A DNA stretch of 64,000 nucleotides from Metridium senile (GCA_949775045.1 OX459097.1:11103264-11167263), one strand, 5' to 3'; shown: positions 11,990 to 24,685, counted from the first letter of the stretch. Program-made: numbers and translations. Notes: generated from the sequence alone by a model not told the origin.

Positions 11990-12520
11990 AAGCAGTTATA
12001 TAGTTATATAGTTCTTTCTATATATATATATATTAACCTAGGAAAACTTGCCTTCTCCTGGTAGTAAATATTTTATCAAGTTTTTTATAAAAGCCAGCTT
12101 TTGTATGTAATTTCCTATAACTATTATAACTATCTCATTGACGGTCAAATTTTATTATCCTATAACATTTACTATCCCATATACCACAAAAACGTTATTA
12201 CAATTTGCTGATAAAATTAACTCTATTTTGCTAGTCTTAGGCTAATGTAATAATCTGTCATCAAGATTTTTTCTATAAAACGATTCTGTCTAAAGTGTAA
12301 AAAAATAATTTCTGCCATGTTTACTACTCTTTTAAGTACTTATACTATAGTGCATAGCTTGAAAATGACCATCCAAATGTATTTGTAAGATAGTCCTTAA
12401 ATTGATAGTATATATATATCACATTATCAAAGTTCACAAATGCATTTTTTCTGGTTATATTTGAGTCTTTCACTACATTTTACTTATAATAAAAATATTT
12501 ATAATATTATCTATATCTGC
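11990..12520. other. Unassigned AT-rich intergenic DNA
   Basis: Short TATATA runs only; no exon signal or repeat family recognised. Confidence 0.4.
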
Positions 12521-12524
12521 GATG

Positions 12525-12669
12525 TAGAGTACATACACTAAAAGTGTGCAATACTTTGCACTATTTACCACTAAATAGTGTTGATTAAACAATAGAGAAC
12601 AATAGAATCAGCATAATTTAGCAGTATTTAGTGGTATTTATGTTGCACACTTTTAATGTTTGTACTCTA
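12525..12669. mobile_element. TAGAGTA MITE, intact (145 bp)
   Basis: Same family and length as 10,912-11,056; left TAGAGTACATACACTAAAAG, right inverse ending GTTTGTACTCTA. Confidence 0.88.
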
Positions 12670-12885
12670 CCACTGTGACATTAAATACACTCATTAAATT
12701 TACCTCAAAGTACTGGGCGAATTTTTGAGCGGTCAATTTAAAACCACTGGGTATAAAAACTTTTGCTTCAAACATTTTCCAATGTACATATGATGTCGAA
12801 ATACATAAGACAAAGAATCTTATTCCCAAAAGATTTGAATTGGGTGGCAACATACATAGCAATATGTATTAGCCAATTTGGTCTA
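12670..12885. repeat. Dispersed repeat fragment, shared with 60,100-60,260
   Basis: Contains GAAATACATAAGACAAAGAATCTTATTCCCA and neighbours; a diverged copy at 60,185-60,230 reads AATACATAAGACAATGAATC. Family not recognised. Confidence 0.5.
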
Positions 12886-12889
12886 TTAC

Positions 12890-14400
12890 TCTACCCTATC
12901 ATGATTATAGTACAATTATGTACCCATCACATTGTCTTATTATCTAGAGTGCATATTTAGTGAGAGAAAAACTTGTGTTTTAACCATTGTACATAAGGAT
13001 TCCCTTTTGGTACATATATGGTTTACCTTAGAAAATCTCATTGGAATTCTCCATTGTTCTAGACTTCACTATCATGATTAGTACATTTATGTACCCATCA
13101 CATTGTCTTATTATCTAGACATATTTAGTGAGAGTAAAACTTGGTGTTTTATCCATTGTACATAAGGATTCCCTTTTGGTACATAAGGTTTTATCATTTA
13201 CCTTATAAAATCTCATTGGAATTCTCCATTGTTCTAGACTTCACTATCATGATTAGTACAGTTATGTACCCATCACATTGTCTAATTATCTAGACACTTT
13301 TAGTGAGAGTAAAACTTGGTGTTTTGACCATTGTACATAAGGATTCTCTTTTGGTACATAAGGTTTTATCATTTACCTTATAAAATCCCAATGTAATTCT
13401 CCATTGTTCTAGACTACACTATCATGATTAGTACATTTATGTACCTATCACATTGTCTTATTATCTAGAGTGCATATTTAGTGAGAGAAAAACTTGTGTT
13501 TTAACCATTGTACATAAGGATTCCCTTTTGGTACATATATGGTTTACCTTAGAAAATCTCAATGGAATTCTCCATTGTTCTAGACTTCACTATCATGATT
13601 AGTACATTTATGTACCCATCACATTGTCTTATTATCTAGACACTTTTAGTGAGAGTAAAACTTGGTGTTTTGACCATTGTACATAAGGATTCCCTTTTGG
13701 TACATATATGGTTTACCTTAGAAAATCTCATTGGAATTCTCCATTGTTCTAGACTTCACTATCATGATTAGTACAGTTATGTACCCATCACATTGTCTAA
13801 TTATCTAGACACTTTTAGTGAGAGTAAAACTTGGTGTTTTGACCATTGTACATAAGGATTCCCTTTTGGTACATATATGGTTTACCTTAGAAAATCTCAT
13901 TGGAATTCTCCATTGTTCTAGACTTCACTATCATGATTAGTACATTTATGTACCCATCACATTGTCTTATTATCTAGACACTTTTAGTGAGAGTAAAACT
14001 TAGTGTTTTATCCATTGTACATAAGGATTCCCTTTTGGTACATAAGGTTTTATCATTTACCTTATACAATCCCAATGTAATATAATTCTCCATTGTTAGT
14101 ACAGTTATGTACCCATCACATTGTGTTATTATCTAGACACTTTTAGTGAGAGTAAAACTTAGTGTTTTATCCATTGTACATAAGGATTCCCTTTTGGTAC
14201 ATAAGGTTTTATCATTTACCTTATAAAATCCCAATGTAATTCTCCATTGTTCTAGACTACACTATCATGATTAGTACAGTTATGTACCCATCACATTGTG
14301 TTATTATCTAGACATATTTAGTGAGAGTAAAACTTAGCATTTTATCCATTGTACATAAGGATTCCCTCTCAATGGAATTATCCATTGTTCTAGACTACAC
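12890..14400. repeat. Minisatellite/satellite array, unit about 165-180 bp
   Basis: About nine head-to-tail copies of a unit holding TATCATGATTAGTACA, ATGTACCCATCACATTGTC, TTATCTAGACA, TTAGTGAGAGTAAAACTT and ACATAAGGATTCCCTTTTGG. Copies of TCATGATTAGTAC start near 12,899, 13,072, 13,246, 13,424, 13,594, 13,764 and 13,931, with degenerate units to 14,400. The array stops less than 100 bp from the 3' end of TNF receptor copy B. Confidence 0.9.
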
Positions 14401-14480
14401 TGGAATTATCTACATCTATGACTACACATTAGAGCACCCCAGACAGTACCTTCACATTGGAATAAGCCTATAAACTAGGC

Positions 14481-14809
14481 TCATTGATCCAAATTTTCTT
14501 TTGAAAAGAAATTCTGCACTTCTGTAACAATGTCATTTCTTGATAGTTTGGACGCAACATTAACAAACTCAGTTAATGTTAGTTTTGGTTGAGAGGATTT
14601 TAGAAATTCCATCAGCCATTTCCCTCTCTCCTCGCCAGCACAGTTTTGGATTTTGGCTAGTCTATCATCGTCGACTTTAAGTTCTTTACCAATTTGCTTC
14701 CAACCTTTAATTCCATATGGTGGATTGGAGATTAGTGTTTCAATCTGCTCACAAAGATCATCAGTAATTTCCTTGAGTAGATAGTGTTCTTCCCATGTAT
14801 GGTGGATTT
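14481..14809 (-). CDS. Death-domain exon of TNF receptor copy B
   Basis: Acceptor TTCAAATCCTACAG precedes the exon; G from the previous exon plus AA gives Glu and keeps the frame. It encodes about 109 aa with helix-forming segments, the conserved W in GWKQIGKEL, and a closing segment SKLSRNDIVTEVQNFF. Stop TGA is at 14,481-14,483. This exon is the one missing from copy A because of the window edge. Confidence 0.88.
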
Positions 14810-17080
14810 CTGTAGGATTTGAAATGGAATATTTCAATTAATTAAATTGACTGTGGTTTTCAGTTTTTTGCGAACTCGGACATTGTAATGGCTAGTTGTA
14901 AAATATGTTTTTGGCTGCTGCTTTTTACTTGACATATTTTATGTTTTCTTCAGGAAACAAAGGTCTATACAATCATTTATCAAATTCATGAATAATTCAT
15001 GACCTATTAGTGCAATCGTGGTTGTCCATTGTGGTCACATATACAGACCTTTAAGTCCCAATAAAGGATTGATGTTTTATGCATCAACTTTGATAAAGAT
15101 CTGATGAATAAAACATCCAATCTGTATCAAAGTTAATAGTTCTGATGGCACAAACACCAGCAAAGGTCTCTTCGCATCATCGACCTTTGCCTGTTTTTCA
15201 AACCATCTCACTTTCCTAGCAGCCTCCTACTGTACCTTACAAGACCTCTTTCAAATGTGGGATGTCAAGAGTGACACAGTGCGCATGATTATAATGTAAT
15301 GATCACGTCATTACTAGAAATGTTCATCAATCTTGGACTTTTCTTCAATAACTAATTAGTAAATGAGTTTTAAATGAATGTTGGGATTTGATAAGTCACA
15401 TAAAATATTTGCTTCAGAGCTTTATGGGCTTAAAAAATGCCCATAAAGGTCTCCCACTCATATTATATCTATTACTTAATCATTGCTTTTATATTTCCAT
15501 CATATTCATCATGAGATTATTATTATATTTATCACAATACTATTTACATTGACAATTAATTAATGTCAACTTGTTAACTTCATCATCATTGTTTGTACCT
15601 TGATGTGTAGATGGAGGCGAGTCTGGTATGCCTACTTGCAAACGAACATTCTCCTCATGTTGGCCATCTTTACCTTTTGCACACAATTTTTTTAAAAAAA
15701 GTTTCAACTTTTTTCTAAACCAGTAGAATACTACTCCAATTAATGCAGCGACAATCACTCCTAAAGTTACACCAACTACTGTCAAAATGATCTTATGTTG
15801 GGGATGGACCTCTGGGCTTGGATGTGAGCGTGGCGCTTCATTGCTGGTTTCATTAGCATCAGGCTCCCTCTTTGTTGTTGGTGTTGCCAGGGGTTTTGGT
15901 GTTGTTTTTGAAGGTGTAGTAGGATTGCTTGTTGGAATGGTTTGAGTAGTTGAGGCTACATGTGGTAACGTTGTTGGTCGTTTTGTGGGCTTCTGATCAG
16001 GCTCACACATTTGTACTAAAGAGTTCCATATAGAGCCCTTTTCGCACTTGTCAGGGCTGCATACTGTTGGACTTCTAGGAGTGCATTGTTGCAGCATTAT
16101 ATGGCCATCACACTGTGGACATGGTTGACAGGTGGCTGTGCTGTTTTGATCGCTGTAGGATTGACCTGAAAAAGTGACAAGACAAGAACATTACAAAAGC
16201 TATTTAGCAACACTAAGGACTTTATTCACTGGTTTTATAAATACTAAGCATTGCTGGGAACATGGTCTGATTGACTCATAGTAGACAAATCTTTATTCCT
16301 ACATGTATGGACAAGGTATCGATAGAAAATTAAAAAAACTATAGTGATCCACCTTAGAAAAGGAAAAGCAATAATGTTTAGCTGCAGTAGTTCCTTCAGC
16401 TAACATTGGTATCCTAGCTGATCTTTCCTCCTTTCTCCATCAATGCTCCATTTTACAGGTACATGTATATATATATATAAAGCTACTCAAAGCTACACAG
16501 ATTGGAAAGAAGTCCTTACTGCAGGTTACGTCTTTCTATGCACTCAGACTTTCCCACTACTTGCTGTATAATGCGTTTTTAGCTGCTGTCAATCAAAATT
16601 AATAAGTCGGTACCTTTTAAATACTTGATTGATGGTAGCGAAATACATATTTTACAACAAGCTGTTGGAATGTCTGCGTCAGCAGAAAGACGAAAAAAAC
16701 GCAGTAAAAGTGTGAGCTCATTGGGAATTAAACTTCAGAACACTCTCTCTGGCTCTCTCTGAAAGTTGTGCACTAACCAACTGAGCTACGCTTCTATCAA
16801 TATACATTAAGCCTTTGGATAATAATTGTTTAATACCTATAACCAACAGCATTATGTGAAATATATAGTTACCTGAAACACATGGCTCACATTTGAGCTT
16901 TGTCAGTCTCTTGTTCAGTCTTCCTGAACATTCAAAGTTTAGGCCATAGCCCACTGGACATGTATTGCATGTCCTACAGAAACAGTTGGCGAGGTCATCA
17001 CAGATTTCTATTTGATCTGGCAAGCATCTAGCTGATGTATATGTAATGAGACATAGCACAAGAAGTGATACAATTAGCAT
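14481..17080 (-). CDS. TNF receptor superfamily member with death domain, copy B (complete)
   Basis: Complete three-coding-exon model: 16,873-17,080 (208 nt), 15,599-16,165 (567 nt), 14,481-14,809 (329 nt), total 1,104 nt, predicting 367 aa; all junctions are phase 1. Residues 1-17 are a signal peptide (MLIVSLLVLCLITYTSA). About 18-125 hold Cys-rich repeats (CFCRTCNTCPVGYG, CQPCPQC). About 128-190 is a Thr/Pro-rich, probably O-glycosylated stalk with an NET sequon. About 195-218 is a TM helix ending VVFYWFRKK. Residues 259-367 form a six-helix death domain with the typical GWKQIGKELKVDDDRLAKI core. Death-domain TNF receptors recruit FADD/TRADD-like adaptors upon trimeric ligand binding; the partner here is inferred only. 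The gene is a tandem duplicate of copy A. A minisatellite begins right behind its 3' end, and a LINE sits upstream. Confidence 0.9.
16735..16797 (-). repeat. tRNA-derived SINE fragment in intron of TNF receptor copy B
   Basis: The minus strand shows a tRNA A-box-like TAGCTCAGTTGGTTAGTGC and a weak B-box-like region (TTCTGAAGTTTAATTCC). No complete cloverleaf or anticodon stem is convincing, so this is a SINE relic rather than a tRNA gene. Copy A lacks it. Confidence 0.5.
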
Positions 17081-17539
17081 CTGAAAATACAAAAGGATTT
17101 CATCAATTAGTATTTAAAAAGAAATGTTTAGAATACAAAAAGGAAAATAATTATGATAAAAAGTGAAAGACATTTTTGCCATGAATCAGGTTATGAATCT
17201 CTTGCTAGCACTATAAACCTTTAATTTCAATTGTTTATGCTTTTTATTTTTACAATTCTTTGACAACATCCTTTTTAATATTGTTTTCCAGATGAAAGAT
17301 ATATATAAATAAAACATTCCATGTACCTTTTTTCGACAGGGCTTCATTGCTCATACTATGCATGGTTGTAAGAATCGCAGTTACTCGTTTTCTGGTCGAA
17401 TACAGTACATTACGTACAATACATTTTTATTTAGCAAACAAGTTACATTTTTTTCATAGTACATTTTGTGATTTTAAATTACAAAAGGTAGTTTTAGTTA
17501 CGATAAAATATGTGCATATTTATTTGTAATTTTGCCTAT

Positions 17540-18040
17540 TTTGAATGCCTAGAGACCTAGAAGACCTAGAAGACCTATTTTTCACTTTAATAAATTGAGG
17601 TCAATGCCAATTCCATGGACATCCTTCCTAAATATAGACGTTTTTTTTTTCACTGCCGTTTCCCTATACATCTCACAATGAACAAAATCAGCAAAATAGG
17701 AAACTGGGGGAGGGTCATCACTTTTTAAGAACCTAAAAAGGGAGGGTCACAAAATAATAAACCACCAAAAATGAGGATTGTGCAAAAGAAGACACTGTGA
17801 CATAGGGTAGGGTCAAGATATTATGATCCTTTACTTTGGGAGGGTCATGAAATTTTCATCACTTCATTTCAAAACTCCACCCCCCCCCCCCTCCCCCCTG
17901 CTAATTCCTGACAAGTCCCTTAGCGACAGAATGTTTTCCCTCTGTTTGCATAATAAGCCTCATTTCTGTGCTAAAAAAGGCGCAGCTACTAAGTTTCTGC
18001 TTTGGTCTATAGAAAAAAAGGAATTGAACAGACGGATTGA
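17540..18040. other. Intron DNA with GGAGGGTCA repeats
   Basis: Several GGGAGGGTCA/AGGGTCAT words at about 17,706-17,850 and a C-rich run at 17,880-17,900. Nothing coding. Confidence 0.4.
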
Positions 18041-19080
18041 TAGGTTTGGACGAAAAAAAATTAGAAAAGAAGAAAAAGCAGAATAAATTAATGTAAAACT
18101 GAATGAAAAAATGGCTGATAGAAAGAACAATTAAAATAATAAAAGAAAGAAAGGGAAAAATGTATTAAAAGAAAAATGAAAGAACAAAACAAAAAAAAGT
18201 TAAGAAAAGAAGTTCAAAAATAACAGTTCAAAAAAGAAAAACGAAAGTGGAGGAAAAAATGAAAGTGGAGGAAAATAAGTTGAAGAAAAAAAGGAAAGAA
18301 TGATAAGAACATACATTTTCCTAATTACTATATGAAATATAAATTTATTTACAATATATATCCACTGAAGTTGATATATTCATATTCATATTCAAAGGGA
18401 ATTTTTTAATCTAGCCAAATGTCAACACACTAGTCTTGTGTTCATCTAGTCATTCTTTAGTCATGGGACATGAGGAATGCAAACTATTTCCTGAAAACTT
18501 CTACAACAACAACGACAAATGATTATTTTATTTTCATTCGAATCAACGACCATCAAAAATTGCAACGTTTGCAAGTGCACACGTAAACAAATGAATTACG
18601 CAAAAGGTTTCTTTATAGGTTAAATCTTAAGCAAACGTATCTCGGATTCAAAGAGATTTGCAAAAATAAATTCGATTTCTTTCAACGCAAAAGTTGAAAT
18701 ATATAGTTGAGTTGGCTTCTTCACGCTTGGTGAATTTCGTACTACGCAATAAGTTGTGCAAACATTTCGCTTTTAAATCGTTTGCATCTGATATACTGAA
18801 CTATAAATTACTGAACTATAAATTAATTAGTTCACTTTTATGTATGTCAAAACAATTATGTTTTCTGTGCAAAAATGTCGCAAATTTCGACGTATGATCT
18901 TGTAGCTATCGTCGTTATGTTGCAACATCCAGTTGTCAAGCCACTGTAAATCCCTAGACTTACATCGTAAACTCGTGCAAAACTACGTTAATAAAATATG
19001 AATGTTAAATCTTAAGTCAGTTCTCTTGGGTCTTTAGCGTGTTAATATTTAGTCATCAATGAAAATAGCGATGATCTTAC

Positions 19081-19150
19081 CTTCGTCATTGTTAGATTGG
19101 ATCACGAGCAAGCCATCTCTTCGCTCCATTAGAGCTAGAGACGGCACTCT
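19081..19150 (-). other. 5' untranslated first exon of TNF receptor copy B
   Basis: Donor GAAG|GTAAGATC at 19,081/19,080, conserved with copy A. A short upstream ATG frame in this exon is not in frame with the main ATG. The right end is approximate. Intron 1 (17,081-19,080) has no other gene; it carries a purine-rich tract near 18,040-18,300 like copy A's. Confidence 0.5.
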
Positions 19151-19788
19151 TAGTTATTTAGGCCATCTACTGTACTACCCGTACAAAAAAAATGAACAGA
19201 ATAAGTTAACAGGAGAAAGACTTTAAAGACTTGTTGTGTGGAACGTTCAAACTAGATGTTTTCAGCCCAGTACGTTCCTTCTTACTATTCAAAATCGATG
19301 AATGAATTCTGTTTTGAATATTGAATTGGGGGAATCCCCGACCATGACGTCATTTGAAATGAAACGCGATGAAATGCTACTATATATTGTATATATAATC
19401 TTTATTCGCCTCTTTTTTTTGTCATGTAATTACAATTTATAAGCATATTAATGTGGCAAGAAAATCTCAGCAAGTCTTTAAAGACTTTTCTAGGAGATTT
19501 CCTTCTATAATTACATATTGTTTTATATATATACATATTTTTTTGGCGACGTCAGATTATTATAATAAAATAACCGATGTAGAATAATTATTTATAATAA
19601 TTGATAAAATTTACATATATTAAAATATAATCATGTATATATTTGTTTACAAGCAATAATATATATAATATAATATCTAAGTATAGATACTTATAATTGA
19701 TAATTGATTATAATTGATAATTGATAAAATTATTATAGCACATGTTTTTTTTGTTTGTTTGTTTGTTTGTTTTCTTTCATTTTACAAA

Positions 19789-20334
19789 TTAAATGAATTT
19801 ACAAGCAATATTTTGATTTTCCTTTTGAATTGTCTGAGTGAATGAGATTTTTTTTACATCGTCACTCAGATCATTCCATATTTGTATGCCAAAGTTTTTT
19901 AGGGACATTTTTCTGTAATTTGTTCTACTATAGTTGATATGCAGTTTATCTGACGATCTAGTTTCATATTTGTGTATTTGATTGTTTGTCTTAAAATAGT
20001 TTAAAAAGATGCTAGAGGGAAGGATGTTTTTATCATATTTATACATAAATTGGCATGTTAGGTAGTGGTTTATCTGGTGTACGTTTAAAATTTCTAGTTT
20101 TTTGAAGAGTTGCTTGCTGGGCTGGCGATAATTTGAGAAAGTTATTGTTCTTAGTATTCTTTTTTGAGTTTTTTGTAAACTGTTAAGTCGTGTGTGGTAG
20201 GTATTTCCCCATATTAAATTACAGTATATTAAGTAAGGATAAATCATAGAGTAGTATAGCATTGTTAGATGGTTAATGGTCAGGATATGTCGTGTTCTTG
20301 TTAAGACTCCAGATGCTCTACATATCTTTTTCAA
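19789..20334 (-). pseudogene. LINE ORF2 C-terminal region
   Basis: Encodes about 181 aa typical of the segment after the RT: TMLYYSMIYPYLIYCNLIWG, LQKTQKRILRTITFSNYR and the end motif MSLKNFGIQIWNDLSDDVK. It is frame-shifted from the RT block at about 20,340-20,373. No RNase H is evident. Confidence 0.8.
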
Positions 20335-20372
20335 AACAAACTCAATGTGGTGTTTCCAATTTAAATTTTCGT

Positions 20373-21005
20373 CTATATGAACACCAAGAAATTTAGTGTA
20401 ATTGACCTCAGATTTATGTTATCGTTACTCATCTGGATGTTAAAATTTTCCATTACATTTCTCTTATTTTTTGTTTTAAAAAGTATAAAGTTAGTTTTCT
20501 TAACATTCAGTGAAAGTTTATTCACACTTACCCAAGTTGCAACTTTTGTGAGTTCTATGTTAATGTTTTCTGTTAGATTTTTTAAATTTTTATCACTAAG
20601 AAATAAGTTTGTATTATCAGCAAATAAAATGAATGATAAAATATCTGAACTTTTGCAAATATCATTAATGTATATTAAGAATAGCAATGGCCCTAATACT
20701 GAACCTTGTGGTACTCCACATTGTATTTGCATATCCCTTGAAAATACGTTGTTGTATTTAACTATTTGTTTTCTATTGGATAAGTAGTCTTTAAACCATG
20801 CCAGTGCTATGCCTCTGATTCCATAGTGTTCTAGTTTCTGAGTTAAGATTTGGTGATTTACGGTATCAAAAGCCTTAGAAAGATCTAAAAATACACCAAC
20901 TGTAAATTTCTTTTCCTCAAATGCTTTAGTAACTTCATCTACAAGTTTCAATAGCGCATATTCGGTTGAGTATTGATTTCTAAATCCATATTGATTATTG
21001 CTCAA
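20373..21005 (-). pseudogene. LINE ORF2 reverse transcriptase, FADD changed to FADN
   Basis: Core RT motifs in order: NQYGFRNQYSTEYALLKLVD, VFLDLSKAFDTVNHQIL, CGVPQGSVLGPLLFLIYIND and SFILFADNTNLFLSD. The second Asp of the catalytic FADD box is Asn (codon AAT, near 20,616-20,640), which should abolish polymerisation. The downstream block NKLSLNVKKTNFILFKTKNK is intact. It is separated from the upstream part by a frameshift near 21,010. Confidence 0.85.
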
Positions 21006-21294
21006 TATTTCATTTTTGTTAAGATAGCTTAAAAGTCTTTAATTTATACATTATTTTCTCCATGCATGATCTTGGAAAAACACGGTAGTACAGAAACTGG
21101 TCTGTAGTTATTGAACTGGTCAGGGCTCTCTGATTTATATATTGGTGTGACAACAGCTATTTTAAATTCGTTAGGTATTTTTCCTGTTTTAAATGTAAGA
21201 TTATATATATGAGTAAGCGGTGAACTTATATATTCACTAACTGCTTTAATAACTCTTGATGAAATTTGGTCGTATCCACTACTTTTGTTTCCAT

Positions 21295-22090
21295 TTAAGC
21301 AGTCTTTATTATATTTGATACTTCTTGTTCAGATGTTTCCTCAATATATAGTGAATTAGGATAGTTATCTTTCAAATATGATGTAAAATTAGTATCACAT
21401 TGTGGAACAGTTTTTGCTATATTAGGTCCTACATCAATGAAATACTTATTAAATCTATTTGCAATTTCATCTGGTTCTTGTATTGTTTCATTTGTGTCTT
21501 TAAATTCTTTTGGTAAGTTTTGATTACTCTTCTTTTTTCTTATTATTTCGTTTATAGTTTTCCACATTTGTTTTGCATCATTTTTAAATTGAACTATTTT
21601 GTCTTGGTAATATTTTCTTTTTGCTACTAGTTTTATTTTGTTAAACTTGTTCCGGAACGTTTTATATCGTTTTTCATTTGTGTTATTTGGATTTTTCAAA
21701 TATTTTTTGTATAATTTGTTTTTATTTTTCAGAGCAATAAGTATGCCTTTTGTTATCCATGGTGTTTCATGGAATTGTTTTACTTTCTTAGATGTTACTT
21801 TTTTTTAATGGCATACATTGATTATACATACTTATAAATGTTTTGTAAAACATCTCATAAGCAGATTGTGAATCTTTTTGATATAGTACATTTTCCCACG
21901 TTACATTTTTTAATATGTTTTTTAGTTTATTTATGTTATTTTCATTAATTTCTTTCTTTTTACTGTTTGGCTGATGCTCTGTTATTTTCCGTTCATTTTC
22001 TTGTTTTGTACGTATACAAAATAATGGTAAGTGGTCTGATAAGTCTGATATAATTAAACCAGTTTTTATAACATAATTTTGATATGTCAT
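21295..22090 (-). pseudogene. LINE ORF2 linker between endonuclease and RT
   Basis: Two open blocks (22,090-21,788 and 21,699-21,295) encode the usual region between EN and RT, e.g. KRYKTFRNKFNKIKLVAKRK and FNKYFIDVGPNIAKT. Frame changes near 21,780 and 21,290. Confidence 0.7.
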
Positions 22091-22838
22091 TTGTTATCAC
22101 ATTGTCAATAAGAGTTGAATTATCCCTTGTTATGCGTGTGGGTTTTGAGATTAGTGGATGGAATGATAATGAAGAAAGGTTATTAATGAAATCGTTTGGA
22201 AAATCACAGGTTTCATACTTTAACAAATCAATGTTGAAGTCACCCATCAAATAACATGTCTTTTTCTTGTTATTTATTTTCCTTAGTGTGTTGATTAAAT
22301 GTTCCTCAAATTTAGGATAATCTTGATTGGGTAGCCTATAAATAACGCCAACAATAATGTTACTCTCGTTTGGATTAGTTATTTCAACAAAACATGATTC
22401 GATTATTTTCTCTTCATATACATTAAGATCTTGCCGTTCTTTAAAATTTAGCATGTTTTTAACGTACATGGCTACTCCCCCTCCACGTTTGTCTTTTCTA
22501 CACTTTGAAATGAGCTTATACCCTTCAATATCATAGCTTTGTATGGCTGATTCTGATAGCCATGTTTCAGCAATAGCTATAACATCAAATGACTGTTCTA
22601 GAGATTTTATGTTTATGCAAAATTCATCATATTTATTATTAATACTTCTTACGTTTTGAAAAAATAAAGACAAATTTGATATTAAATTGTTTTTGAAAGT
22701 TTTAAATGAGTTTGTACTGTAATATTTACATTGATTAGGGTTAGTTACTATGGAGTTAAAGTAATTAATGTCGGGGTCAATGTTTGTTAATGGATGATCT
22801 ATGTTTGATAGGTTCTCGTTTTGAGGTTCAGTATTCAA
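21993..22838 (-). pseudogene. LINE ORF2 endonuclease domain
   Basis: Exonuclease/endonuclease/phosphatase fold with all usual blocks: LFFQNVRSINNKYDEF, DVIAIAETWLSES, KRGGGVAMYVKN, CYLMGDFNIDLLKYE and NSTLIDNVITND. The frame is lost after the last block near 22,000. In intact relatives this nicks the target DNA to prime reverse transcription. Confidence 0.85.
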
Positions 22839-23007
22839 GATAAGTGTTTGATTATTAGCGATATTAAGGTTTTGTTCATCTACAGTATGATAGCTTTCAT
22901 TTTCTTGTTCTTGAAAAAAATCATTTTGAAAGGGTAATAATGTATCATTTAGTTCATTGAATTTTGTATTTAGTTATGTAGTTATGTAAATAAAGCTAGT
23001 GTACTAC

Positions 23008-23265
23008 TTATGATCTACTAACTTCAGGTACTGGCTCATAGTTGATGACGCCAAAACTGGCTCTCATTTGATTAAAGTCCCATTCGTTTTTAATCATATA
23101 GATTCTGGTATCATCTTGCGCCTTATACTTTATTTTGCCATCGATGGTCCAACACTTCTCGATGCCATTGATGCTTCGCATTTCTTTTAGTCGCCGGTAT
23201 ATAGCTGGTGTCAGATCTTCTTTGACATGGTACTCGGTATCTTTCAGTAGATACTTTTTCCTCAT
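23008..23265 (-). pseudogene. LINE ORF1 C-terminal domain
   Basis: The 85-aa frame has YLLKDTEYHVKEDLTPAIYR and RLKEMRSINGIEKCW, the pattern of the C-terminal nucleic-acid-binding domain of L1-type ORF1 proteins. It is separated from the N-terminal half by about 940 bp of foreign, repeat-bearing DNA. Confidence 0.6.
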
Positions 23266-23599
23266 TACAGCTTCTTTCGACTTGTGTGAAGATGTTTTTT
23301 AGAATTGTTGTGATTGAATGATATGTATATGATATGTTCATATATGTTTAGAAAACTCAGCTAGAGATCAATTATCGCTCAGCAGCGGTTCACGACTGGA
23401 AAATCTTCGACCTCGACATTTCCCGCCAATTTCCTCACGTGACGTGAAATTTCCCGCCAATGCACAGTTACAGAGTCACGCTATAGGAAAAAAACCTGCA
23501 AAAAGCTCTTCCAGGTTTTGACGAAAAGTTAAGACAGCGTTAATAGTTCTTTACAACATGAATTTATCTTTTGAAATCGATTGTCTTGACTTTTTGCTA

Positions 23600-24235
23600 T
23601 AAAAAATTGCATTGACTGCCTGTCATTTAATCCATGCCAGACCGTGACGGGCAGTAACGTAACACATCGTTGTTAGTTGAATTGTACATGACCAATAAAT
23701 AGAGTTCTTTTAGCTCTCAATAAGGACTTGATATTGTGAAATAAAACTACTTTGATTTGAAGACATTTGAAAGCATTTTTTTTAGCTTTTATGACTGAAA
23801 AGTTTGGACTGCCTGTCATTTAGTCCATGCCAGACCGTGACGGGCAGTAACGTAACACATCGTTGATAGTTGAATTGTACATGACCAATGAATAGAGTTC
23901 TTTTAGCTCTTTCTTTTCTATTTGAACTAAGACTAGTTCAATTTACCGTTTGAAAGAGTTTCCTTTCGATTTTGAGAAAACTTACGACCGCCCAACACTC
24001 AGTCACGTCGTTGAGTACATTGAGGTCAAGGCGAAAATTTCTAAGTGTCAAGCCGGCTATATAGTATGTAGAGGGAAGGCACTACGTCATTATCCAATTC
24101 CGCTTAGCTCGAAATAAGTGCTTGATATTTCTATATGAAATAAAACTAGTTTGATTTGATAAACTTCAGCCATTCTCTCGAATTTTGTACAAAATTTTGG
24201 ACTGCCTGTCATTTAGTTTTTTTAAGACCGCGACG
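23600..24235. repeat. Three degenerate repeats interrupting LINE ORF1
   Basis: GACTGCCTGTCATTTA…AGACCGTGACGGGC occurs near 23,614, 23,811 and 24,201, the third copy joining the ORF1 break. The first two copies continue TAACGTAACACATCGTTG and GAATTGTACATGACCAAT. Origin unknown. Confidence 0.6.
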
Positions 24236-24685
24236 GGCTGCCGTACATATAGACACTGCGTTAAAAAATGTTGTAACGACATCTCCAATATTTTCATCTG
24301 TCTCCTCTTTAATACCAAAAACTCTTACGCTGGACTTCCTGCTGTATTGCTCGTTCTGAATTGCATGTTCACGTATATCAGCCAGTTGTTTATTGAACTG
24401 GTGCTCCATGTAGTTAATCGTTTGATTGAAATCTTCTTTTGTTTTTTCTACTTGTTGCTGCACATCTTTCTTTATCTTGCTTTCAGAATCTTCTATGTAT
24501 TTCTTTATTGTTGCTGTAATTTGATCGTTGATCTTTTTTTCGAACTCTTTGAACATTTCTTTTACTGTGGTATTGATGCTTGTAGTTATGGCATCTTGCA
24601 TTGACTTGAGCTGTTCGATAATTTCTTCATCTCTATCTTGCTTTCTACAATCGTTTTGCTCTTCATTTTTTTCTGTATATAGCAC
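24209..24685 (-). pseudogene. LINE ORF1 N-terminal coiled coil and RRM start
   Basis: 158-aa frame. An acidic start is followed by a long heptad-rich coiled coil (about residues 20-110, e.g. FKEFEKKINDQITATIKKY), then NEQYSRKSSVRVFGIKEETD, the entry to an L1-type RRM. ORF1 of such elements forms a trimeric RNA chaperone. The frame ends prematurely at about 24,230, where a repeat segment begins. Confidence 0.7.

Noticed and set aside
16735..16797. tRNA gene
   Set aside because: Only the A box is good; the anticodon arm and acceptor stem cannot be formed by eye.
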